Assembly (NCBI GenBank): GCA_030549495.1
Contig: JAUIRK010001053.1
Location: forward strand, 250,001 to 314,000
Origin: Nectonema munidae
Taxonomy: Eukaryota > Nematomorpha > Nectonematoida > Nectonematidae
Reading direction: 5' to 3'
DNA: 64,000 bases
Shown in pieces: positions 22,699-32,500 of the stretch (positions are counted from its first letter, which is position 1; the number at the start of each line of letters is the position of its first letter). The position numbers were made by a program, and so were the translations under genes. The notes beneath the pieces were generated by a model. The model searched no databases, was not told the DNA's origin, and was given only the letters and a program-made list of their open reading frames with translations.

Positions 22699-22917
22699 AA
22701 TATTTGGGTACTTTCCTGTTATCGCCCCACCACCCATTGCTCTTCTACCACGATAAATATTCTTGTATTGTTTTAACCTTTTTGATATGTTTGAATTTTA
22801 TCCACCTACATATTAAAAGATTTTTCACTTGTTTTTTTTTAATACATTTGTGTACATTAATACATGTTTTATAACATTTTGGAGTGGTGGGGCGATAACA
22901 GGAAAGTACCAATATTT
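22699..22917. mobile_element. MITE with about 33-bp inverted ends
   Basis: Left TGGGTACTTTCCTGTTATCG then CCCCACCAC, right the reverse complement GTGGTGGGGCGATAACAGGA then AAGTACC; flanks AAATATT and AATATTT extend the palindrome. About 220 bp, noncoding. Superfamily not clear. Confidence 0.8.
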
Positions 22918-23114
22918 GATTTTTTACATTAGCGCACGCCTATGGATTGTAATAATTAGTATCCACCCTTTCCGCCTCCATTTTATTACCTTGCAACCAC
23001 TTTATACCCTAATCAAAGAATAAAATGACCCACATCTGACCTACATTTTTTCATTTTAAACCCGGTTTCGCTCATTAAAATTAAAAGAAGTACATTTTAA
23101 ATTTATCTGGAAAA

Positions 23115-23595
23115 GTCCCATCTTGACATTAAATTATTTTATCGTTGACTTCAAGTGTTTCCCCAACCACATAGACACACTAGGAACACAACCTTTACTC
23201 ACAATAAGGCCAAATAACTTGCCAAAACACAAACAAAACCATCCACATACAAACTGTTACCATAAAAACTTTACAACCAAAGAAGATCAACAAACATCCT
23301 CAACAGATTAGTACACACGAAGCTCAACTAGATATTCAAACACGTCGATCTCCACAAAATCAGCTCCATCACACCCCCTATCGCCCATCCTGCCCTTTGC
23401 GCAACACTCACCCTCACCTTACACCACACTTATTCAAATGTCCATGGCAACACACTCATCTTACACATCTTACCTATGGTCGAATTCTATTGCAGTTAGT
23501 AATCTGCTAGCAAGTTGAAGAAATAGCGCAGCCACTAACAGATGGTCGATACCAAGATGACAGTTTGTATGGAAGCAAAACAACAACAACAACTA
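23115..23595 (+). mobile_element. LINE 3' end (C-terminal zinc-knuckle part and CAA tail)
   Basis: Plus-strand frames read CPLRNTHPHLTPHLFKCPW and later LWSNSIAVSNLLAS, matching the CxxC...HLFxCP...LW..P...A.LL tail seen after the RT of jockey-like LINEs. It ends in aaaacaacaacaacaactat, a CAA-type tail. Frames are interrupted. A minus-strand fragment with the same motif lies at 48395-48530. Confidence 0.6.
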
Positions 23596-23599
23596 TACC

Positions 23600-24285
23600 A
23601 ACTATTTCTATACTTTCATTTCATTATTGTCTTTTTACATTAGGATAAAAAAAAATTAAAATTAATTTCTTTTCTATCAAACTATAACGATCATATTTTT
23701 TGCTATTCGGATTGTTTGACAACATCGGACTTTCAGATGTCTGTGAAAGTTTGTTAGTTTTGCGATGTCCTCAAGTTCAGTTTAAATCAATTCTGGCATT
23801 GGCGTTTGAATTCTAAAAATAGCTTTAAATTCAAACATTTTTATAAAAACTCCTTACAAAGATGTTCAGTACCAATCTTTTTAGATGTTTAATTTTTATC
23901 TTTTTCATTTTACACCCGCTTTGAAATATTGAGGTTAAAAATGAATGTGCATTCAAATGATCCTGGAAATATTTTTCTTTTTGTTTTATCTAAAAATTAA
24001 AATGAAAGTGTTTATGTTAGTACTGCAAAGTAAGAAATTTTCGCGAGAAATTTAGTTTCTAGAGTTTCGAGTTTTTATATATGGAATTCTCTATAACAAT
24101 TTAAATTTTCTTTTACTATAAATGTGAAAATCACTGAAATTTCTATATTCAGTATTTCTATATCAAGTAAAAAACTAAAATGTTGGAAATGCTTATTCAC
24201 GAATTAGTTCTTGAAGCGTAATTCACGAAATTTTGTTCTCGGAAAATTTAAAGTACTTTACAGCATGACAAATAAAAAGAATACC
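23600..24285. other. noncoding, nothing recognised
   Basis: AT-rich sequence upstream of the GC-richer leader of the SHP2-like gene; no repeats or coding similarity identified. Confidence 0.4.
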
Positions 24286-24289
24286 CCAG

Positions 24290-24759
24290 CCCAAAAAGTA
24301 TTGCATTGCGTATTAGCGCACAGAGCTTTGTTGTAGAGCATTGGACAGAGGAGCGTCTTGAATACACCGTACAAATAAGACGCGTCAATCTCTCTTTTTA
24401 GTGAAATGAATTGGGATCGTTCACAGCTTTGCTTCTACCGCTGCCGCCACGAACAGTGTGCACGCAGAAGACCTTACTCTCGCTAAGACGATCATCTCCA
24501 ACTAACATTTCTTCACAGTACTCGTTTGTGTGTGTGTAATACGCGATCGTCTAACTTAGTGAATTCTTGCACTCCTTCTGCAACTACTGCGCACACACTA
24601 CACATACATCTTCTTTTCTCAGAAAAAGAATAACTCTTTCATTCTTCTCCTCTCCTCGCAAAGAAGCCTGAGTGAAAGGCATGCGCGTGTCAATCAATCA
24701 CGTCACTCTTAAAACAAGAAGAAACTACAATGCTAATAAAAACTTTTACGTGATTTGAA
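24290..24759 (+). promoter_or_regulatory. putative promoter and 5' leader of the SHP2/corkscrew gene
   Basis: About 470 bp of visibly higher GC and low repeat content in otherwise AT-rich DNA, with a CRE-like CACGTCAC at about 24700, a GT run near 24525, and pyrimidine-rich tracts. It ends at the candidate start codon at 24760. No clear TATA box. Reading it as promoter plus 5' UTR is an inference from composition and position. Confidence 0.4.
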
Positions 24760-24770
24760 ATGGCTTCCAA
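24760..24770 (+). CDS. candidate coding exon 1 of the SHP2/corkscrew gene (MASK)
   Basis: ATGGCTTCCAA followed by GTAATT. If spliced to 29132 the split codon becomes AA/A (Lys) and the protein starts [12 protein letters not shown]. Human SHP2 starts MTSRRWFHP with the first intron at the same codon position (AG/A). The phase match and the GC-rich leader just upstream support it; a sequence this short can match by chance. Confidence 0.45.
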
Positions 24771-25138
24771 GTAATTCACTCACTACTTCCCTTATGCATT
24801 CTCACTTTTATCTTTGTTTTAATAATGGGATCCTAAGAATGTGAGGAGGAATTTTCAAGAAACATAAAATACACTTATTTGTATTGAGTTAGATAATATA
24901 GTCTGTATATAAATAGTACTTAGACCAAGATGAAATCTACGCTATACCCATATCCCCCTACGCAAAACATATAATGGTTATTGAATTTTAATTTATTATT
25001 TCTTTTTTCATCCATGAATCATCCCGTTTCTCCTAAACGTTTTTCACATCGGTATGCCTGTATACTTATTTTTCTATCCATTTGATCTGTAGTGTATCAC
25101 CAAGAAACGCCAACCCATGGCTCCATTGACAGCAATCC

Positions 25139-25276
25139 TTAACCCATTTAAGACCAAGCAAAGCAGACGATATCTAAAAAAACGCAGACGATTTATATTC
25201 AAAGTCATTGAAAAAAGCAGACGAAGATGAAATTACTTATCTTCCAAAATAGGAACATTGGTCGTAAATGGGTTAA
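25139..25276. mobile_element. TTAA MITE with three GCAGACGAT boxes
   Basis: TTAACCCATTTAAGACCAAG to TTGGTCGTAAATGGGTTAA, nearly perfect 19-bp inverted ends. Boxes agcagacgatat, cgcagacgattt and agcagacgaaga all point the same way. In intron 1 of the SHP2-like gene. Confidence 0.85.
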
Positions 25277-25610
25277 TATCAACCATTTTCGCCACATTTC
25301 CTGACTCTTAAAAATAGTGTGTGTGAATATATATTTCTAAGGAAGAAATGTAATCTTAAATGCACCAAAAAATTAAAATAACAGAGTAATTCAACTTTTC
25401 TGAAAAATAAATCAAGTCAAAAAAATTTGTAATGAGAAAGAATTAAGGCTTTTCTATATAGGACATCATTGGACCTTTTCCATTGTTTGTCTCAAAGTAA
25501 GATTAATATATCTTGGGTGCACTTCTGAGGAGGGAGGGAGAGGGGGAGTGGTACTTAAATGTTATAAATCTATATATAATTCTATGATGATTCTTATCAT
25601 ATGATCTTAC

Positions 25611-25900
25611 CAGTGGCGGATCCAGGGGGAGGCCTCATGGCCCTAGCCCCCCCCCCCCTATGAAAAATGGCTTCGAAAATTACCCTTACTAATGTATACC
25701 CTTATTACATGTATAAAAAAGAAATTTTTGCAATTTATTCATGGCAAAATAATGTTAAAAATATGAAACTGTAATGTAATTAGTGATTCTAAAAGACATA
25801 ATACAGCTGTCGTATTCTATGAAGACTTTTAGCAAAATTGCAAAAAAATTAAATAGATTTCGCCCCCCCCCCTTATAAGAAATTTCTGGATCCGCCACTG
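25611..25900. mobile_element. hAT MITE (CAGTGGCGGATCCAG ends)
   Basis: CAGTGGCGGATCCAGGGGGA on the left and TCTGGATCCGCCACTG on the right; flanks GATCTTAC and GCTCTTAC are an 8-bp target duplication with one change. Two poly-C runs lie just inside the ends. A very widespread hAT end sequence in animals; noncoding. Confidence 0.9.
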
Positions 25901-25909
25901 GCTCTTACT

Positions 25910-27320
25910 ATGATGAACTAAATTATTTTGCGCTTAAAAATCCTATAGTGTTTCTGAGACACAATTAGTTCTCTTTGACCCAACTATATTCTATTTACAA
26001 CGCTTAGTTGACTTTTTTTTGCATTTTAGCAATCAATATTTTGGATCAAGATCGCGCCTAAGAAAAAAGATTTGTCTTATTGCATCAATGGATTGTGATG
26101 CATGAAATATTTATTGATCATCATTCACTTTTTCGATTAAAATGGGATAGGTAGCAATAATAATGATAAATGAATTTAAAACCAAATTTATAAAATACCA
26201 AAATTCCTCAAGAGAGCTCTTCAAATTTTAAAAACTTTTTGATTCTAGCAAAAAAAACTCAGTTTTTACTTCCTTGCTTAAACCATATCTGTCATGCTTT
26301 AACACGAGAAAGACCCTAACCGTTTTCAAAAGCATTTTTTAGTTAAAAAGATTTTTTTAAAGGCCCAAGGTTTTCTTTCAGACATTAAATATTTCGTGTA
26401 TTTAAGTTATATATAATAAAATTTATTGAATTAAGAGATGAGATTTTTAGAGTCCCTGAAATAAGGTCTAAAAAAACAAATAATTTTATATTTGGGCTAC
26501 TTATGATTCATAAAATATTTAATGTTTATTTTTTTAAGCAAAATAAAGTTTTGCCTCTATTTTATAACAAATGTCTTAAATTGTCTTATTTCTTCTTTCT
26601 TAACTTTTATCTTGGTGTCTTTTACAACCTTAAAATTTTTGGATACAAAAAAGTTTTCCTTCCTAGTGTTAAGTGATAAAGCATTCCAAAATTATGGCCA
26701 ATTTCGATTCTTCATATCTTTTAGAAAAACCTGCTTATCTTCTCGTTGAGAGTTTGTCAGGGGGAAGTGTTGCTGCATTTCACATGGGAAGTGGCTCCTG
26801 TTTTAAAAGGAATGTCTCTACCTATACGTTCAAGCTTTACCCCTTAGGAGGCTTATTTAGAATCAATATTTTTAAACCTTATCATTTTACTTATCTCTAA
26901 ATTTGCAATGTTTGTGTTTGCCCCTATTTTGTGAAGAAATTGAAGTTGGTGATCTTTATTGGCTTTAAGTGATCGATTAAAGTAACTCTGTAAAGCGTTT
27001 ATATTATTGAGAATACTTGAGAGCGACAACAATCCTTTACTCAACTTTCATCTAACAATTTACCTTTATTTCTTTTTTAGCAGTATCTTTTCCTTTTAGC
27101 CTTTTTTTTTGAATCTTCAATAAGGTTCTACTTTATTCTTAAAGCTCAAATTTTTAATTTCTTAACCCACCAGATCCCTGGAAAACAGGCGAAATTAAGT
27201 ACTGTATATATCGGTGTATAAGCCAACCTTTGAACACCTTAATTTTATCTACAAAATAACTCCTGACTTATACAACGAACACAAAATAGCGACTTTAAAA
27301 TATTAATGAAACTTGAACAT
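25910..27320. other. intron 1 sequence, nothing recognised
   Basis: AT-rich. A somewhat GC-richer stretch at about 26740-26850 has an open frame (LEKPAYLLVESLSGGSVAAF...) without recognisable similarity or splice context. Confidence 0.35.
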
Positions 27321-27328
27321 TCTGTTTG

Positions 27329-27677
27329 TACCATTTTTAGTTCTATTTGATCTTTTTGCAACTTTATTTGTCCTTTTGCAATTCTAACTAAATAATCAGA
27401 TGTGTCTTTTTAAAAATAATATTATAAATGTCAGTAAAAAAGATATTGCTAAATTAAAGGGAAAAACTTTTTTAATTAAAAAGCCAAATATAAAATAATT
27501 TATTGAGGAAAAAAAATTAAAATTTGTAAAATGTAATCCAGAAATAATGTTAAAATATAAAAAAGTTTAATGAAAATGACACATGTCAAAATAATAAATA
27601 CGAACAAAATTAAAATTTTAAATTCAGAGACAATTACAAAAGGACAAAATGGAATTTAAATAGAACTAAAAATGGTA
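27329..27677. mobile_element. TA-flanked MITE (Tc1/mariner-like)
   Basis: TACCATTTTTAGTTCTATTT on the left, AAATAGAACTAAAAATGGTA on the right, perfect 20-bp inverted repeats; a second inverted block (gtccttttgcaatt / aattacaaaaggac) lies inside. The outer TA fits a TA target site. Noncoding. Confidence 0.75.
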
Positions 27678-28398
27678 TAATTGTTCCTTTTCTGAATAAA
27701 ATAATTTTTCATTTTGAAAACGATCTCTTCTGTTCTCTCACGTTTAATTTAAAATAAACTTTTATTGATTTTTTAATGAGTTTAGCTCTCATTTTATCTT
27801 AAGTCTATTCAAAATTAATTATACTCACTTTTCGATTATGTATTTAGAAGTTTGGACATTTACACTTCGAGTGTTTCATTTGGGTTTGGGTGTAGGTTTA
27901 TCTTTTTGGATCTAAATTCTCAGCTGAGACCTCTCGGCTCTATAGTTTGAAGTAGTGTTGTTGGAATATATAAATTTTAAGGAATAGTTTTTGAGATTAT
28001 TCGCTAATACGAATACATCAACCGAATACTGTTTTTAAAATTATGATAGGATTAGAACTGAAACAATTTTATCCTGAATTTATTGAGCTTCTGACTAACG
28101 TAAAAAATAAGTAGCAAAGCAATTAGAAATACTCATGACTGACGTAAAGAAAGAATAAAAATAATTCGAAAATATTCATTACCTAGAATGAATTTATTTA
28201 GCTTCTAGAAAAAAAGAAAATTTGAGCAAAAACAATGAAACACGTGAATGGCAAGAAATAAGAAAATAAATGAAAACACTTTTAACTTTCCTGTAAATAC
28301 GCAGAAAGTATCTGCAATGTTAGATTATGCATCGATGATATTAACCCGTTAACGACCAGAATAATCAGACGATATCTAGTATAAAGCAGAAGATTTGT

Positions 28399-28536
28399 AT
28401 AACCCGTTCGTGACAAGTGTATCATATATGTTACATAAACAATTTTACCTTCGTCTGCTTTTTCATATAGTTTTGTATATGAATCTTCTGCTTTTAAATA
28501 AATATCGTCTGATTTTTCTGGTCACGAAAGGGTTAA
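28399..28536. mobile_element. nested TTAA MITE, first
   Basis: (TT)AACCCGTTCGTGACAAG to GGTCACGAAAGGGTTAA; boxes ttcgtctgcttt, aatcttctgctt and tatcgtctgatt. The left TTAA has decayed to ATAA. Confidence 0.8.
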
Positions 28537-28662
28537 CCCTTTGAGGACTAGTGGGTCACCAGTGATCCAAGAATGGAAAATCGCATGCTTTGAATATATA
28601 AAATTCCATTGAAAAAGAAAGCAGACGAATCATCTTCAAAATGTTGGTCCTCAAAGGGTTAA
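28533..28662. mobile_element. nested TTAA MITE, second
   Basis: TTAACCCTTTGAGGACTAGT to TGGTCCTCAAAGGGTTAA; box aagcagacgaatc. Shares the TTAA at 28533-28536 with the first nested element. A relative lies at 54337-54451. Confidence 0.85.
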
Positions 28663-29034
28663 AAAGCATTAATAATAAAAGCAGACGATTCACATTTTTG
28701 TAAAGTCGCCATATGTCGACTGTGGTCGATAACTGGTTAAAAATGCTAGGGAATGTCATAAAATAAAATAGTTTATATGTCTGTATATTGCATTTAATTT
28801 TACTAACTTTTATTCTTCAAAAGCAGATATTCGAATAAATATTCGCGTATAATAATTTTTTTTTAATTAATACCATATGTTCATCTTTTTAGACGAATAT
28901 GCGCACGACCTACTATTCATTTCGAATATTCGACCATCATCACTAGTTTAAATTTAGCTTTTCGTACCTAACTGCAGTGCAACGTACTTCTGACATTTCA
29001 ATTTTATTCACGAAATTTGAAATTAGTGCATGAT

Positions 29035-29085
29035 CTATCTATTCATCTATCTATATATCTAATCTATCTATCTATTCACGTTTTA
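29035..29085. repeat. TCTA-rich microsatellite
   Basis: Imperfect atctatctattcatctatct-type repeat just upstream of the first SH2 exon. Confidence 0.7.
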
Positions 29086-29131
29086 TCTAGATCAAACCTT
29101 ATAATACTTTGTATTTTTTTAATTTTTGAAG

Positions 29132-29506
29132 ATGGTTTCACCCCTATTTGAGTGCAACAGAAGCTGAGAATCTTTTGATAAGTCGAGGAAGAGACGGAAG
29201 TTTCCTTGTGAGGCCCAGTTCAAGTAATCCTGGTGACTTTACGCTCTCTGTTAGGTATAGACTTTTTTTGTTTTGGACTTTTCAGAATAATTTATACTCA
29301 AGTTATTTTAGACGCGGAGAGAGTGTTCTACACATTAAAATTTATAATACAGAAGAATTTTATACGATCTACTTGAAAGATAACTTTGCTACATTGAATG
29401 AATTAATTCAGTATTATTCCGAAAATCCGCAACAATTGAAGGATCAAAATGAAAAGATCATTTATCTAAAGGAACCTATAAACTCCACGCTTCCTACGCA
29501 TCAGAG
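29132..29506 (+). CDS. csw: SHP2-like gene, exons encoding the N-terminal SH2 domain
   Basis: Exons 29132-29254 and 29312-29506, separated by a 57-nt intron (AG/GTATAG...TTTTAG/A). The product reads [39 protein letters not shown], then [20 protein letters not shown] and [18 protein letters not shown]. The phosphotyrosine-binding Arg of FLVR is present. At the autoinhibitory loop the human Gly60-Asp61-Tyr62 is Glu-Glu-Phe here, while Glu76 (in FATLxEL) is kept. The exon ends in a split Arg codon exactly as in the vertebrate gene. Confidence 0.93.
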
Positions 29507-32500
29507 GTATGTTATAAATTTTTGTTTGCAATTGGCTATTCTGAGGGAATAATAATACATTCCGTTCCTAGATTAGCTCTATTAATTAAAATAGAAAATG
29601 TTCATTCCCTGCTTTCAAAATTTCGACACTCACCCCTCCACCCTTAATGTGATTTTAAGGGGACTGAAGAAGCTTTTTCTTCAATAATTTTGAATTTTTC
29701 CAATTTTATATCTTTTTTATATCATTAAAAAACTTGATAGCCTTGTGAGTAGACCTTACTTCTTTTAAGGGTGAGTTTCAGGCACAAATTCTTTTAAAAT
29801 AAATTTAAAAAAAATAGTTAAAAATTTTTCTGAATTTGAAAGTACTAAAACACTTTCTGATGTATTTTATGTAAGCATTACGCAACTTATCAATCTCGAA
29901 TAGTGGAGGAGATTTCAAAATATTTTTTCCATGCTTCTTTCTTACTATCCGTTTGGTGAAGTAAGTGGTGAGCAATCAAGTGTTGTTTTGTATTTAGATG
30001 GTTTTATGGATACATTACCGGCAAAGAAGCTGAAAAACTGCTCCTGCAAAGAGCCATAAACGGTCGCTTTCTGGTGCGAGTGAGTCAAAGCAATCCCAAT
30101 TATTATGTTCTTTCTACCTGTTACAACAACACTGTTGGTCACATCAAGATCAAGCACAAGGTAAACTTTAATTGCCTCATTTAATTAGGCTGTTAGCTTT
30201 TCTTGTTGTTGAATCCATTTGTTGTGACGTTACTGATTGCATGAAACGCTGTAGTTGTAAAATGCTGTTTTTGAAACGATGTTTTCTAGAATTTCGGAGT
30301 TAAATATTCAATGTGAATTTTGGATTCTACGAAAATCCTTTACTATTTTTCTATACGTAAGCAAAATTGATTAATCTTAAGTAAGCAAATATGTATTTTA
30401 TTTGCCTTTCTGAAACTCTTTTAGAGGACTCATTTTTCTAGAAATTTTGAGTTCAATATTGATTTGAGACTGAATTTTCTTGGCATCCACTAAAACAAAA
30501 TTGGTTTTAAGTTTCGACTTCCAGCTTATATTTTCTTATTTTTAGACAATTCTTTACTTTAAATTTGCCCTATAGCGAAACATTCAATGAGTCAATGTTT
30601 GGGGTGTACCATCATGACCCACAAAATAAGAAGAATGAGAGCGCTGATGAGATACCACTGTACATCTACTTTTGCACCATTTTTTAATTAGAATTTTGCT
30701 TGACTAACGTACTTAATATCTTTCTTAGAAAGGATTTTATTCAATTGGAGATGGGAAAAAATTCAATGATTTATCAGAACTCATTGAAAACAGTAGAAAC
30801 AACGCGTTTGTAGAAAAAAATGGAAAAGTTATTCTCATCAAAGAGGTGCCTTGTTTTGCTATATTCTATGCTGATATCGCGCTTCTTTCTCTTAGCTCCA
30901 AATAAGAGAGAAGTTGTATTTTATCTTAAAATGCTTCTCTCTTCCTCTCTCTCTTTTAAATGATTCTTGGTACACCGGTGTCACACTGATCCTCAAAGGA
31001 TTAGATAATTTATTTCTTAAAATTATTCCTGAATAATATTTTTACAATTGCATGCATTTCCCAAATGATTCGCAGAATGCATGGAATAGTTTGTAACAAC
31101 GTGTCTACGCTTAACAAATTCTAATTGTCAAAGTTTTCAAAATGTCTTTTTTCCATACGTTTTACTTTGATACTTGATGATTAAAATTTGTTTAATCCTT
31201 TGATAACCTGTGACACCAACATCTCTTTTTCTTTTCCCATATTTATATGGGGTCTATGTTTTTGGTCCTCATTCATAAGAGGGGTTTGGTAGATTTTTTA
31301 CAGCCAGATGCCTTTCTGTCGCTAACCCTCGCCATTTGTTCGGGCTTGGTACCGGCATTGAATTTGGCGATTTGCCTCCTCCAATTCCTGGTTTCACAAT
31401 TTTTTAACACCAGCGTCTCAAGAAATGGGAATTGCCTGTTTTAAAAAATTACGATAAAAAAGAAGACACACGATTAGTCTTAAAAATTCTGCTCCTCAAA
31501 TGGTTAAGGCCGACGAGAGTCTATAAGAAACTCCTTGTAGCTTAGTATTTTGACAATGGATTTTAAATATGATGCATTCGTACATGCATCTTTATATCGT
31601 TTTTAACACATTTGCCATTAATCCTTATTCTTTATCATCTCACTTACGTTGTTTTGTCCAGATCTAACTAAATAACTTTTGTTTAATAAGATCAATTTGT
31701 CTATCATATAACTAATCTCCCTCTATTTTCTTCTGTAAAGTTTTCCTTACAAACTTTACTCGAATCCCAGCAACTCGTCCTCTTCTAGTTGGTAATTAAG
31801 ATTTGGATGACCATAGTGGTTGAAAATTTATAATTTTGAATAAAGACGTTTTACTATTTCTATTAACTTTTTTACAATACCATACTATCCTTTGATAATG
31901 TGCCTATTCTTATAATTAAAGCAAAAAATAGATGATATGAAAATATCTAAAAATCCTGTATATCTTTTGTGGTAGCGATGAAATTGTTTAATTTTGTTAA
32001 ATACTTTTCGGGAGATGGCCTTGTGTTGGTGGGAGCGTAGGGTCTTTTTCCAGTCGGGCTCGGTTCAAATCCCGAACATGCTTATATCATTACCATATCT
32101 CTCCAGCTATGGGAGAATATTCTTTGATTGGATTCGATACCAGCAACTAAAAAAGGTGATTCTTTACTTGTGATAACAAAGCTAATTTATAATAAAAAAT
32201 AAAGTAGCCATGTAATTAAATTTTTATAATTACATCAATATAGATGGCATAATCTGATTAGAAAATGTGTAAGAAATGAGAATAATACTGTAGACAAAAA
32301 ACACAAACAGACAGATATAGTAGCTCAAACGCACAGTTATTAAAACTGTTATAAGCAACAATAATTTTTAGCTACGTTACCTTTGTATGTATTATGTATG
32401 ACCTTTTGTACTTGCTTCATTTAGAAAATTTATCATTTCTAATATTGACTATTTCAAATCATGGCTCTGAAAATGCTTACAATGGGAAACAAATTTTAGA

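Larger units (their letters stand above)
28341..28740. mobile_element. TTAA MITE interrupted by two nested MITEs
   Basis: Outer halves 28341-28398 (TTAACCCGTTAACGACCAGA...agatttgtat) and 28663-28740 (aaagcattaat...CGATAACTGGTTAA) together equal the element at 2471-2598. The insertion point corresponds to the internal TTAA of the intact copies. Nested elements: 28399-28536 and 28533-28662. Confidence 0.85.

Noticed and set aside
23123-23311. Open frame encoding His/Thr-rich peptide
   Set aside because: Composition follows an A/C-rich LINE tail; no gene context.
26673-26900. Open frame in GC-richer intron 1 segment
   Set aside because: No recognisable domain and no conserved splice context.
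31247-31444. Open frame of 65 codons with hydrophobic wording
   Set aside because: It lies in a repeat-like block between duplicated flanks, with no splice or homology support.
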